Source of the DNA: DASXRC01 sp036506495
GTDB lineage: Bacteria; Actinomycetota; Actinomycetes; Mycobacteriales; Micromonosporaceae
Assembly (NCBI GenBank): GCA_036506495.1
Contig: DASXRQ010000130.1
Coordinates: 1-64,000 of the forward strand
DNA length: 64,000 bases
Direction of reading: 5' to 3'
A program made the position numbers and the translations under genes. Position 1 is the stretch's first letter. The number at the start of each line of letters is the position of its first letter. Of this stretch, positions 53,000 through 61,692 are shown one piece after another. Below the pieces are notes generated by a model. It made no database searches and was not told the origin of the DNA. It saw nothing but the letters and a program-made list of their open reading frames with translations.

Positions 53000-53576
53000 C
53001 CGCGCGAAGGCGCTGCTCGTCGACGACCGGCGCGACAACCTGCTGGCGCTGGAGGCGATCCTGCAGGGGCTGCCCGTCGACACGGTGGCCGTGGAGAGCG
53101 GCGAGGCCGCCCTGAAGCAGTTGCTCGTCGACGACTTCGCGGTGATCCTGCTCGATGCTCGGATGCCCGAGATGGACGGGTTCGAGACCGCGAGCCACAT
53201 AAAGCGGCGCGAGCGCACACGGCACGTACCGATCATCTTCCTCACCGCCGCCGACCGGGAGGCCCAGCTCGCCCTGCGGGGGTACGCCGTGGGTGCGGTC
53301 GACTACATGACCAAGCCGTTCGATCCGTGGGTGCTGCGGGCGAAGGTGTCGGTGTTCGTCGAGCTGTGGGCGAAGAACCGCCAGCTGCAGGCCCAGACCG
53401 AGGAGGTACGCGAGCGGCAGACGCGCTGGGTCGGCCTCACCGCCGCCGTCGAGGAGGCGACGACGCTGCTGCGCGCGAGCCTCGCCGCCGCAGTCGAGCG
53501 CGATGGTCCGGACGGCGGCGACACCCACGTGCGTCGGGCCTTGACCGTGCTCGAAAAGACGCGCTGGTCCGGTTGA
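52992..53576 (+). CDS. Stand-alone response regulator with a C-terminal helical tail
   Basis: 194 residues from ATG 52992, overlapping the kinase stop by 8 nt. Receiver: LLVDDRRDNLLALEAILQGL (acidic residues partly replaced: VDDRRDN), phospho-acceptor in VILLDARMPEMDGFE, FLTAADRE and DYMTKPFDPWVLRAKVSVF. Residues 130-194 form a coiled coil without an HTH. It probably carries phosphate from the hybrid kinase to a protein partner. Confidence 0.92.
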   Translation: MDDRAKALLVDDRRDNLLALEAILQGLPVDTVAVESGEAALKQLLVDDFAVILLDARMPEMDGFETASHIKRRERTRHVPIIFLTAADREAQLALRGYAVGAVDYMTKPFDPWVLRAKVSVFVELWAKNRQLQAQTEEVRERQTRWVGLTAAVEEATTLLRASLAAAVERDGPDGGDTHVRRALTVLEKTRWSG

Positions 53577-53585
53577 GCCGGCGGG

Positions 53586-53912
53586 CTAGTTACTGTTACG
53601 GATCATGAGGGCCGACCGCAGCCCGGTGATGTCCAGCACCCGCAGCAGGAATTCGGCCACGTTCGTGAGGACGATCACGCTCTGCGCAGTGGTCGCCTTC
53701 CGGCTGAGCACCACGAGCGTGCCGAGGCCCTGCGAGTCGCAGAACGTGACGCCGGACAGGTCGAGCACGATCCGCGGCGGCGGGTCCGTGAGCACCTCGT
53801 TGATCATGTTGGACAGGCGCTGGACGGTGAGCATGTCGATCTCTCCGGCCAGGTTGAGCACCGCTTCCGACTCGGTGCGCTGCACCGAGATCGCCAGCTC
53901 GGGACGCTCCAC
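53586..53912 (-). CDS. STAS domain anti-anti-sigma factor
   Basis: 108 residues from GTG 53912. LAISVQRTESEAVLNLAGEI, DMLTVQRLSNMINEVLTDPP and VLDLSGVTFCDSQGLGTLVV carry the phosphorylatable Ser in CDSQGLG. The frame is open far upstream, but TAGTCT 7 nt before this GTG fixes the start. It is convergent with the response regulator (9-bp gap) and close to the SpoIIE phosphatase, a likely dephosphorylating partner. Confidence 0.92.
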   Translation of the reverse strand: MERPELAISVQRTESEAVLNLAGEIDMLTVQRLSNMINEVLTDPPPRIVLDLSGVTFCDSQGLGTLVVLSRKATTAQSVIVLTNVAEFLLRVLDITGLRSALMIRNSN

Positions 53913-53919
53913 GGGGGTC

Positions 53920-53925
53920 AGACTA
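53920..53925 (-). promoter_or_regulatory. -10 element (TAGTCT) of the STAS gene
   Basis: TAGTCT on the minus strand ends 7 nt before GTG 53912, again the leaderless geometry. Confidence 0.4.
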
Positions 53926-54014
53926 TCCTGACCCTGTCTCGTCCGTTGGACACGCGCGCGTGCGTCAGGGGCGGTTGTCGGGCCGATCTGGGACGCTGAC
54001 AGAATGGTCGGACC

Positions 54015-55343
54015 GTGACCGAAACGCACCGCGGCGGCGCCGGCCCTTTCCCGGCCGACGCGCCGGCGTCGCAGGCCCTCTTCGACCGCGCTCGAGCCAT
54101 CGTGCCGGGCGGGGTCAACTCTCCGGTGCGCGCATTCGGCGCGGTCGGCGGGACGCCGCGATTCATGGTCCGCGGCGAGGGGCCGTGGCTGTTCGACGCC
54201 GATGGGCGGCGCTACGTCGATCTCGTCTGCTCGTGGGGGCCGCTGATCCTCGGTCACGCCCACCCCGAGATCGTCGCCGCCGTGCAGGCGGCCGCCGCGG
54301 CCGGCACCAGCTTCGGAACTCCCACGCCCGGCGAGGTGGACCTCGGCGAGGAGCTCGTGCGGCGTACGCCCGCGGATCAGGTGCGCCTCGTCAACTCCGG
54401 CACCGAGGCCACGATGTCGGCTATCCGGCTGGCCCGTGGCGCGACCCGCCGGTCGAAGATCGTGAAGTTCGCCGGCTGCTACCACGGCCACGTCGACGCT
54501 CTGCTCGCCGCGGCCGGTTCGGGTGTGGCCACACTCGGTCTTCCCGACTCGCCCGGCGTGACGGGCGCGGCGACAAGCGAGACGATCGTGCTGCCGTACA
54601 ACGATGTCGCCGCCGTCGAGGCCGCGTTCGCGGCACAGGGCACCGAGGTGGCCGCGGTCATCACCGAGGCCGCCGCCGGCAACATGGGGGTGGTCGCCCC
54701 GCGCGACGGCTTCAACCAGCACCTCGCCCGGATCGCGCACGCGCACGGCGCGCTGCTGATCCTCGACGAGGTCATGACGGGCTTCCGCGTCTCGCCATCC
54801 GGGTGGGCCGGGCTGGACCCTGTCGACGCCGATCTGTGGACGTTCGGGAAGGTCATGGGCGGCGGCCTGCCGGCGGCGGCGTTCGGCGGACGCGCCGAGA
54901 TCATGCAGAGGCTCGCGCCGGCCGGCCCGGTCTACCAGGCGGGCACGCTGTCCGGCAACCCACTCGCCTGCGCGGCCGGCGTCGCCACGCTGCGGCTCTG
55001 CGACGACGCGGTCTACCGCAAGCTGGACGAGGCAGCCGCCGTCGTTGGCAAGCTCGCATCCGAGGCGCTCGCCGCCGCCGGGGTCCCGCACGGCCTGTCG
55101 TACGCCGGTAGCATGTTCTCGATCTTCTTCACGGACCTCGACGTAGTGGACTTCGCCGGCGCGCGCACGCAGGACACCGCGGCGTTCCGGGCGTTCTTCC
55201 ACGCCATGCTGTCCCGCGGTGTCTACCTTCCGCCGAGCGCCTACGAGGCGTGGTTCGTGTCGGCGGCGTTGGACGACGCGGCGATGGAGCAGATCGCAGC
55301 CGCGCTGCCTGCTGCGGCGCGGGCGGCCGGAGCGCGGGCATGA
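54015..55343 (+). CDS. hemL: Glutamate-1-semialdehyde 2,1-aminomutase
   Basis: 442 residues. It makes 5-aminolevulinate in the C5 haem pathway. IVPGGVNSPVRAFGAVGGTP is the family N-terminus, RLVNSGTEATMSAIRLAR and FAGCYHGHVDALL bind PLP, and the PLP Lys is in LWTFGKVMGGGLPAAAFGG (near residue 277). GTG 54015 is the start. The stop overlaps the next ATG (ATGA). It heads a co-directional block for haem supply and cytochrome c assembly. Confidence 0.97.
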   Translation: MTETHRGGAGPFPADAPASQALFDRARAIVPGGVNSPVRAFGAVGGTPRFMVRGEGPWLFDADGRRYVDLVCSWGPLILGHAHPEIVAAVQAAAAAGTSFGTPTPGEVDLGEELVRRTPADQVRLVNSGTEATMSAIRLARGATRRSKIVKFAGCYHGHVDALLAAAGSGVATLGLPDSPGVTGAATSETIVLPYNDVAAVEAAFAAQGTEVAAVITEAAAGNMGVVAPRDGFNQHLARIAHAHGALLILDEVMTGFRVSPSGWAGLDPVDADLWTFGKVMGGGLPAAAFGGRAEIMQRLAPAGPVYQAGTLSGNPLACAAGVATLRLCDDAVYRKLDEAAAVVGKLASEALAAAGVPHGLSYAGSMFSIFFTDLDVVDFAGARTQDTAAFRAFFHAMLSRGVYLPPSAYEAWFVSAALDDAAMEQIAAALPAAARAAGARA

Positions 55344-55987
55344 GTGCGACGGTCGTCCACATGCTCCGGCACGGCGAGGTCTACAACCCGGGCAAGATCC
55401 TGTACGGGCGGTTGTCTGGCTACCGGCTGTCCGAGCTGGGCCAGCAGATGGCGAAGGCCGCGGCGCAGGCGCTCGTGGACCGGGACGTCACGCACGTGGT
55501 GGCGAGCCCGCTGGAGCGCGCGCGGGAAACGGCCGAGCCGATCGCGGCACAGTTCGAGCTCACCACGGCGGTGGACGAGCGTCTGATCGAGAGCGCGAAC
55601 TGGTTCGAGGGCAAGCGGGTGTCCGTCGGCGACGGCGCGCTGCGCGACCCGCGCAACTGGTGGGTGCTGCGCGACCCGATCACTCCGTCCTGGGGCGAGC
55701 CGTACCGGATGATCGCGGAGCGGATGTTCGCCGCCCTGCAAGCCGCCCGGGTGGCCGCCGAGGGGCACGAGGCGGTGTGTGTGTCGCACCAGCTGCCGAT
55801 CTGGATCCTGCGTCGGTACGTCGAGCACAAGCGTCTCTGGCACGACCCTCGCCGGCGCCAATGCGCGCTCGCAAGCCTCACGTCGTTCCACTTCGACGGC
55901 GCCAACGTCGTCGGGATCGGTTACTCGGAGCCCGCCGCACACCTCATCGCCTTGTCGCCCGGCGCCGGCACCGCAAGGGGGGCCTAG
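55340..55987 (+). CDS. Histidine phosphatase (phosphoglycerate mutase-like) family protein
   Basis: 215 residues from ATG 55340. MLRHGEVYNPGKILYGRLSG holds the catalytic RHG, VVASPLERARETAEPI the second Arg, and EAVCVSHQLPIWILRRY the second His. This hemL-linked subgroup is found in many actinobacteria between hemL and the thioredoxin gene; its substrate is unknown. It is translationally coupled to hemL and immediately followed by the thioredoxin lipoprotein gene. Confidence 0.92.
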   Translation: MSATVVHMLRHGEVYNPGKILYGRLSGYRLSELGQQMAKAAAQALVDRDVTHVVASPLERARETAEPIAAQFELTTAVDERLIESANWFEGKRVSVGDGALRDPRNWWVLRDPITPSWGEPYRMIAERMFAALQAARVAAEGHEAVCVSHQLPIWILRRYVEHKRLWHDPRRRQCALASLTSFHFDGANVVGIGYSEPAAHLIALSPGAGTARGA

Positions 55988-56530
55988 GTGCGGCGCGGCT
56001 GGATGGTCATACCGTTGCTCGCGCTGTTCGCGCTCGTCGGCCTCGCCGGCTGCGCGGGCACGACGGCGGATGGGACGGTCAAGGAGTACGCCCCGGCGGA
56101 CCGGGTCGCGGCGCCGGAGATCACCGGACAGCTGCTGGATGGGTCGGCGTACGACCTCACCGCCGCCAACGGGCAGGTCGTGGTCATCAACTTCTGGGGT
56201 TCGTGGTGCCCGCCGTGCCGCGCGGAGGCCGCCAGCCTTGAGCAGACGTACCTGGCCACCAAGGCCAGCGGCGTGTCGTTCCTAGGCATCAACATTCGCG
56301 ACGACCGCGACAAGGCGAAGGCGTTCGCTACCGGCCGGATGACGTACTCGAGCCTGTTCGATCCGGCGGGCCGGCTGGCGCAGCGGTTCGAGGTGCCGCC
56401 GAACACGATCCCGGCGACGCTGATCCTCGACCGGTCGGGGCGGATCGCCGTGGTGATCCGCAAGCCCATGCGCCAGCCGGAGCTCGAGCCGATCGTCACC
56501 CGACTCGCCGCCGAGACGGGGCGAGGCTGA
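55988..56530 (+). CDS. TlpA/ResA-like thiol-disulfide oxidoreductase lipoprotein
   Basis: 180 residues from GTG 55988, with AGGGGGG upstream. A signal with lipobox LAGC (Cys near residue 22) anchors it outside the membrane. The thioredoxin domain has INFWGSWCPPCRAEAASLEQ, with active site WCPPC, and FEVPPNTIPATLILDRSGRI with the cis-Pro. It reduces apocytochrome c cysteines or similar targets using electrons from CcdA, the next gene. Confidence 0.95.
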   Translation: MRRGWMVIPLLALFALVGLAGCAGTTADGTVKEYAPADRVAAPEITGQLLDGSAYDLTAANGQVVVINFWGSWCPPCRAEAASLEQTYLATKASGVSFLGINIRDDRDKAKAFATGRMTYSSLFDPAGRLAQRFEVPPNTIPATLILDRSGRIAVVIRKPMRQPELEPIVTRLAAETGRG

Positions 56531-57294
56531 TGGGCGACACCTTCGCCGAGATCGCGCGCAGCGGGCCCCTGTTGCTGGCGGTCGGCGTCGCGGCGGTGGC
56601 GGGCCTCGTGAGCTTCCTGTCGCCGTGTGTGCTGCCACTCGTGCCGGGTTACCTGTCCTACGTGACGGGGCTGGCCGGTGCGGACCTCGCCGCGGGCGCC
56701 ACCGGTACGGCTGGCCGCAAGGGGCGTGTGCTCGCCGGTACCGCGCTGTTCGTCTCCGGGTTCACCGTGGTGTTCACGCTGACGGCGATCCTGTTCGCCA
56801 GCGTGGGCGGCGTGCTGTTCCGGCACGCCAGGGCGTTCGAGGTCGGCGTGGGCGTCCTGATCGTGCTGCTCGGGCTGGCATTCCTCGGCCTGGTTCCGGG
56901 CCTGCAACGCGAGGTACGCATCCACCGGCTGCCGGCCGCCGGTCTGATCGGCGCCCCGGTGTTCGGGGCCGTCTTCGCCCTGTCCTGGGTGCCGTGCGTC
57001 GGGCCGACCCTGGCCGCGGTCCTTGGCCTCGCCGCCGTCACCGGCGAGACCGACCGCGCGGTTGTGCTCGCCGTGGCGTACTGCCTCGGGTTGGGTGTGC
57101 CGTTCGTGGCGTTCGGCCTGGGCTTCCGGCACCTGCTCGGCCTGTTCGGCGTGATCCGGCGCAACTCTCGGTGGGTCACCGCGATCGGCGGAGCACTACT
57201 GATCGTCGTGGGTCTCGCGCTGGTGACCGGCGGCTGGACCGAGTTCACCAACTGGCTGCGCGGCACGGTCGGAGTCGGCGAGGTGAGCGTCTGA
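56530..57294 (+). CDS. ccdA: Cytochrome c biogenesis protein CcdA
   Basis: 254 residues, six to seven membrane helices. The redox Cys residues lie in LSPCVLPLVPGYLSYVTG and WVPCVGPTLAAVLGLAAV. It passes electrons from cytoplasmic thioredoxin across the membrane to the ResA-like lipoprotein. The ATG overlaps the preceding stop (TGATG), and its own stop overlaps the resB start. Confidence 0.96.
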   Translation: MGDTFAEIARSGPLLLAVGVAAVAGLVSFLSPCVLPLVPGYLSYVTGLAGADLAAGATGTAGRKGRVLAGTALFVSGFTVVFTLTAILFASVGGVLFRHARAFEVGVGVLIVLLGLAFLGLVPGLQREVRIHRLPAAGLIGAPVFGAVFALSWVPCVGPTLAAVLGLAAVTGETDRAVVLAVAYCLGLGVPFVAFGLGFRHLLGLFGVIRRNSRWVTAIGGALLIVVGLALVTGGWTEFTNWLRGTVGVGEVSV

Positions 57295-58874
57295 TGGCGG
57301 CCGTCGACGAACGGACGGCGCCGACCGAGGCGCCTCCGCCATCGGCGGGACGAATACACCCGCTGCTCGCCCTGCTGCGCAACTCATGGCGCCAGCTGAC
57401 CAGCATGCGGACCGCCCTGATCCTGCTTCTGCTCCTCGCCCTGGCGGCGATCCCGGGGTCGGTGTTGCCGCAGCGGCCGGTCAACGCCGACGAGGTCACG
57501 CGGTACGCCGCGCAGCACCCCCGGCTCGCCCCGCTGCTCGACCGGCTCGGCGCATTCGACGTGTTCGCCTCGCCGTGGTTCGCCGCCATCTACCTGCTGC
57601 TGTTCGTCTCCCTGGTCGGGTGCATCGTGCCGCGGCTGCGCGACCACGTCCGCGCGCTGCGGGCGGCGCCACCCGCGGCTCCGCGCAGGCTGGACCGGCT
57701 GCCACAGCACGCCGCGCTGAGCGACCACGACGGCGACGTGTCGGCGATCGCCGCCGCGCTGCGCCGGCGCCGGTGGCGGGTCGCGGTCCGCGGCGACGCC
57801 GTTAGTGCGGAAAAGGGTTACCTCAAGGAGACCGGCAACCTGCTTTTCCACTTCGCGCTGGTCGGGGTGCTCGTCGGCGTCGCGCTCGGTTCGTGGTACG
57901 GCTGGCACGCCAACCGGCTGCTCGTCGCCGGCGCCGACACGGCGTTCTGCAACGGGCTGCAGCAGTACGACCAGTACGGGCTTGGGTATCGCGTCGACGG
58001 CTCGGACCTGCCGCGGTTCTGCCTCGAGCTGACCGACTTCGCGGCCGAGTACCAGCCGAGCGGGCAGGCGAAATCGTTCCGCGCGATAGCCGCGCTCGAC
58101 GCCGACGGCTCGCCGGCCCGGTCGGTGAGCTTCTCCGTCAACCACCCGCTGCGGCTGGGCGGCGCGAACGTCTACCTCATCGCACACGGGTACGCGCCGG
58201 TGGTCCGGTACACGGACCGGTACGGCCAGCGCCAGGAGACCGTCGCGCCCTTCCTGACCCAGGACGACATGCTGACCGGCGAGGGCGTCGCCGCGTTCCC
58301 GGACGCCAACGTCGACCCGAAGACCGGGCAGCGCGCGCCACGGCAGCAGGTCGTGTTCGAGGGGCTCTACCTGCCGACCGCGCCGGACCGCGGGCCGTTC
58401 GTGCGCTCGACCTTCCCGGCGGAGCGGTCGCCGGCGCTCAACATCGTGGCTTACCGCGGGGATCTGGGCCTCGACGCGGGCATTCCCGGCTCGGTGTACC
58501 GGGTGGACCAGCACCAGGTGGAGACCGGCCGGCTGAAGCAGGTGGGCTCGAAGCTGTTGCGGGTGGGGCAGTCGTGGACGCTCGACGACGGCACGACGGT
58601 CGAGTTCGTCGGAACCCGGCCGTGGGTGGCGCTCTCCGTGCGCCACGACCCCGGTGAGTCGATCGTGCTGGGGAGCGTCGTGATGCTGCTGGCCGGCCTG
58701 ATGCTGTCGCTGACCGGAAAGCGGCGGCGGGTGTGGTTCCGGGTCGGACCGTCTCCGACAAGCGGCAGAAGTACGCTCGTCGAGGCGGGCGGCCTGCCAC
58801 GCACCGACTACCCGGCCTTCGCCGAGGAGTTCGCACAGCTCATACGTGACGTCGAGACGAGTGGGAAGGGCTAG
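57294..58874 (+). CDS. resB: Cytochrome c biogenesis protein ResB
   Basis: 526 residues from ATG 57294 (TGATG overlap). ResB family: TM1 SMRTALILLLLLALAAIPGS, TM2 around FAAIYLLLFVSLVGCIVPRL, TM3 LLFHFALVGVLVGVALGSWY, a large outer domain, and TM4 SVVMLLAGLMLSLTGKRRRV. It forms the haem-delivering synthase complex with CcsB in system II. The N-terminal 30 residues are Pro/Ala-rich. Confidence 0.95.
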   Translation: MAAVDERTAPTEAPPPSAGRIHPLLALLRNSWRQLTSMRTALILLLLLALAAIPGSVLPQRPVNADEVTRYAAQHPRLAPLLDRLGAFDVFASPWFAAIYLLLFVSLVGCIVPRLRDHVRALRAAPPAAPRRLDRLPQHAALSDHDGDVSAIAAALRRRRWRVAVRGDAVSAEKGYLKETGNLLFHFALVGVLVGVALGSWYGWHANRLLVAGADTAFCNGLQQYDQYGLGYRVDGSDLPRFCLELTDFAAEYQPSGQAKSFRAIAALDADGSPARSVSFSVNHPLRLGGANVYLIAHGYAPVVRYTDRYGQRQETVAPFLTQDDMLTGEGVAAFPDANVDPKTGQRAPRQQVVFEGLYLPTAPDRGPFVRSTFPAERSPALNIVAYRGDLGLDAGIPGSVYRVDQHQVETGRLKQVGSKLLRVGQSWTLDDGTTVEFVGTRPWVALSVRHDPGESIVLGSVVMLLAGLMLSLTGKRRRVWFRVGPSPTSGRSTLVEAGGLPRTDYPAFAEEFAQLIRDVETSGKG

Positions 58875-58877
58875 CCG

Positions 58878-59834
58878 ATGGCCGCACTCTCCGACCAGCT
58901 GCTGGTCGTTGCGATCATGGCGTACCTGATCGCGATGGTGTGCCACGCCGCGGAGTACGCCTTCGGCAGCCGAGGCGCGGTCGGCAGGGCGGCGACGCGC
59001 GAACTCGTGACCGCCGGCGGCGGGGGTGCGTCGGTGACGACGGAGGCCGAGGTCGTCGTGGCGGAAACCCCGCGGCGGGCCGCGCTCGCCGGCCGGGCCG
59101 CTGTCGGCGCGCTGGTCGTGGCCGCCCTGGCGCATCTTGGCTGCGTGCTCTCCCGCGGCGTCGCGGACGGCCGGGTGCCGTGGGGCAACATGTACGAGTT
59201 CGTGCTGGCGGTGACGTTCGTCGGCAGCGCGGCGTGGCTCGTGGTGCTTGCCCGCCGGCCGGCGGTCCGCCACCTCGGGCTGTTCATCGCGCTCACCGAG
59301 GTGCTCCTGCTCGGCCTGGCCGGCATGGTGCTCTACACTCCGATCACCCCGCTGCAGCCGGCCCTCAACTCGTACTGGCTGGCCATCCACGTGACCGCCG
59401 CGGTCGTCGCGTCGGGCATCTTCCTGGTCGGCTTCGTCTCGGCGGCGATGTACCTGATCCGGCTGGGCTACGACGAGGGTCGGCCCGGTTTCCCGTTCAC
59501 GCTCGGCGCCCGGGTGCCGGCCGCCGACGCGCTCGAGCGGCTGACGTTCCGGCTGAACGCGTTCGCGTTCCCGATCTGGACGTTCGCCGTCATCGCCGGC
59601 GCGATCTGGGCTGAGTCGGCGTGGGGTCGCTACTGGGGTTGGGACCCGAAGGAGACCTGGGCGTTCATCTCCTGGGTCGTGTACGCCGGCTACCTGCACG
59701 CCCGGGCGACCGCCAGCGTGAAGCGCTCGACGGCGGCGTGGATCGTCGTGGTCGCTTGGGCCACCATGCTCATGAACCTGTTCGGCGTGAACCTGTTCTT
59801 CTCCGGCCTGCACTCGTACGCCGGCGTCAAGTAA
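58878..59834 (+). CDS. ccsB: C-type cytochrome biogenesis protein CcsB (ResC)
   Basis: 318 residues, about eight helices. The haem-handling tryptophan-rich segment is WGRYWGWDPKETWAFISW, with flanking His in WLAIHVTAAVV and YLHARATASVKRS. NMYEFVLAVTFVGSAAWLV is typical of CcsB. It begins 3 bp after resB. With ResB it ligates haem to CXXCH apocytochromes outside the membrane. Confidence 0.96.
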   Translation: MAALSDQLLVVAIMAYLIAMVCHAAEYAFGSRGAVGRAATRELVTAGGGGASVTTEAEVVVAETPRRAALAGRAAVGALVVAALAHLGCVLSRGVADGRVPWGNMYEFVLAVTFVGSAAWLVVLARRPAVRHLGLFIALTEVLLLGLAGMVLYTPITPLQPALNSYWLAIHVTAAVVASGIFLVGFVSAAMYLIRLGYDEGRPGFPFTLGARVPAADALERLTFRLNAFAFPIWTFAVIAGAIWAESAWGRYWGWDPKETWAFISWVVYAGYLHARATASVKRSTAAWIVVVAWATMLMNLFGVNLFFSGLHSYAGVK

Positions 59835-60228
59835 GCGAGGCGCCGCCCGCTGCGGCCGGCCACGCCCACGGGTCATGGTGTTGTTACGGCACCTACGTGA
59901 CCTGATTCGAATACGGATCGCCGTCAAGCATCGTGCGAGACGAAGCAGGTATGTGTCGTTTGACCTGGGTGAGCCAAGGGACTCCACGGGGATGGACGGC
60001 ACATGCACACCGACGGGCCGAAGGTCTGCGACGCCCTGGACTGGCAGCGTTGAGACCGGCGCCAGTCTGGCGTCCCGCCAGGCGAGGCCCGCAACCGTCA
60101 CGTGATCAACCAGCCGACCCGCGGCAACGGTGCCGCCGATCCATTTGTGGGTCAGGTCTCGTAGGTGCTCACCACATTGGTCGGGGCGCCCCCGCACCCC
60201 GCGGCGGTCGTACGCCAGACTGGTCGGC
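59835..60228. other. 394-bp intergenic region between ccsB and the menaquinone genes
   Basis: No gene is convincing: a plus-strand frame from ATG 59948 is Arg/Pro-rich and a minus frame has no start. CAGACT (60216-60221) ends 7 nt before ATG 60229 and is the probable -10 of the decarboxylase unit. No terminator-like hairpin stands out after ccsB. Confidence 0.5.
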
Positions 60229-61692
60229 ATGGCGGCACGAGGCTTCCCGTACACCGATCTGAAGGAATTCCTCGCCGCGCTCGAGGCAGCGGGCGAGCTG
60301 CACCGCGTCGCCGTGCCGGTGGATCCCACGCTGGAGATCAGCGAGATCGTCACCCGGACCGTGCGAGCGAAGGGACCGGCACTGCTGTTCGAGCGGCCGA
60401 CCCGCGGCGAGATGCCGCTGGCCATCAACGTCTTCGGCACCGACCGCAGGATGGCGATGGCGCTCGGTGTGCCGGACGTGAACGAGATCGGTGCCCGGAT
60501 CGGCGACCTAATCAGACCGGAGCTGCCCGTGGGCTGGGCCGGCATCCGGGACGGCCTGGGCAAGCTGATGCAGCTGAAGTCCGTGCCGCCCAAGCGGGTT
60601 CGGACCGCGCCGTGCCAGCAGGTCGTGTACAAGGGCGCCGACGTTGACCTCAACCGGCTGCCCGCCCTGCAGACCTGGCCCGACGACGGTGGCGTGTTCC
60701 ACAACTACGGGCTGACTCACACGAAGCACCCGGAGACCGGCAAGCGCAACCTCGGGCTGTATCGGCTGCAGCAGCACTCGCCCAACGCGCTCGGCATGCA
60801 CTGGCAGATCCACAAGGACTCGACCGCGCACCACGCCGTGGCCGAGCGGCGCGGGGAGCGGCTGCCGGTCGCCGTCGCGTTCGGCTGCGACCCGGTCGTG
60901 TCCTACGCCGCGAGCGCGCCGCTGCCGTCGGACATCGACGAGTATCTGTTTGCTGGGTTCCTGCGCGGCGAGCGAGTCGAAATGGTCGACTGCTTGACCG
61001 TGCCGCTGCAGGTGCCCGCGCACGCGCAGGTCGTGCTCGAGGGGTACGTCGAGCCGGGGGAGCGGCACCCGGAGGGGCCGTTCGGCGACCACACCGGTTT
61101 CTACACGCCGGTCGAGCCGTTCCCCGTGCTGCACGTCGAGTGCATGACGAGCCAGCGCGACCCGGTCTACCACTCGATCGTGACGTCCAAGCCGCCGCAG
61201 GAGGACGGGCCGATCGGGCGCGCCACCGAACGCATCTTCCTGCCGCTGATCAAGATGCTGATCCCCGACATCGTGGACATGTCGCTGCCGGAGCCCGGCG
61301 TGTTCCACAACTGCCTGATCGTGTCGATCGCCAAGCGCTACCCGAAGCAGGCCCAGAAGGTGATGTCGTCGATCTGGGGGGCGCACCTGCTCTCGTTGAC
61401 GAAGCTGATCGTCGTGGTGGATGACGACTGCGACGTGCACGACTATCCCGAGGTCGCATTCCGGGCGTTCGGCAACGTGGACTACGCGCACGACCTGCTG
61501 CTGACCGAGGGACCGGTCGACCATCTCGACCACGCGTCGTACCAGCAGTTCTGGGGCGGCAAGGCCGGCATCGACGCGACGCGCAAGCTGCCGACCGAGG
61601 GGTATCACCGGGGCTGGCCGGCCGCCGCCGTCATGTCGCCGGAGGTACGGGCTCTGGTGGACAAGCGCTGGAAGGAGTACGGGCTCGCATGA
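60229..61692 (+). CDS. mqnL: UbiD family decarboxylase, menaquinone (futalosine) pathway
   Basis: 487 residues from ATG 60229. GFPYTDLKEFLAALEAAGEL is the UbiD start. KHPETGKRNLGLYRLQQHSP and MHWQIHKDSTAHHAVAERRG bind prenylated FMN, and RHPEGPFGDHTGFYTP carries the catalytic Glu. With the downstream UbiA and UbiX homologues it matches the late futalosine genes of Streptomyces. It decarboxylates a naphthoate (or its prenylated form). Confidence 0.93.
   Translation: MAARGFPYTDLKEFLAALEAAGELHRVAVPVDPTLEISEIVTRTVRAKGPALLFERPTRGEMPLAINVFGTDRRMAMALGVPDVNEIGARIGDLIRPELPVGWAGIRDGLGKLMQLKSVPPKRVRTAPCQQVVYKGADVDLNRLPALQTWPDDGGVFHNYGLTHTKHPETGKRNLGLYRLQQHSPNALGMHWQIHKDSTAHHAVAERRGERLPVAVAFGCDPVVSYAASAPLPSDIDEYLFAGFLRGERVEMVDCLTVPLQVPAHAQVVLEGYVEPGERHPEGPFGDHTGFYTPVEPFPVLHVECMTSQRDPVYHSIVTSKPPQEDGPIGRATERIFLPLIKMLIPDIVDMSLPEPGVFHNCLIVSIAKRYPKQAQKVMSSIWGAHLLSLTKLIVVVDDDCDVHDYPEVAFRAFGNVDYAHDLLLTEGPVDHLDHASYQQFWGGKAGIDATRKLPTEGYHRGWPAAAVMSPEVRALVDKRWKEYGLA

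Noticed and set aside
49217..53245. 1342-codon minus-strand open frame
   Set aside because: It mirrors the HAMP-array kinase. Its repeats are only the reverse complement of the kinase repeats, and its composition (His/Arg/Asp/Gln-rich) is shadow-like.
59880..60180. Possible riboswitch or small RNA upstream of the menaquinone genes
   Set aside because: Some riboswitch-like words occur (GAGACGAAGC), but no consistent fold could be drawn, and the next gene appears leaderless.
57384..60704. 1106-codon minus-strand open frame
   Set aside because: It is antisense to resB, ccsB and the UbiD-like gene, which have clear family motifs.
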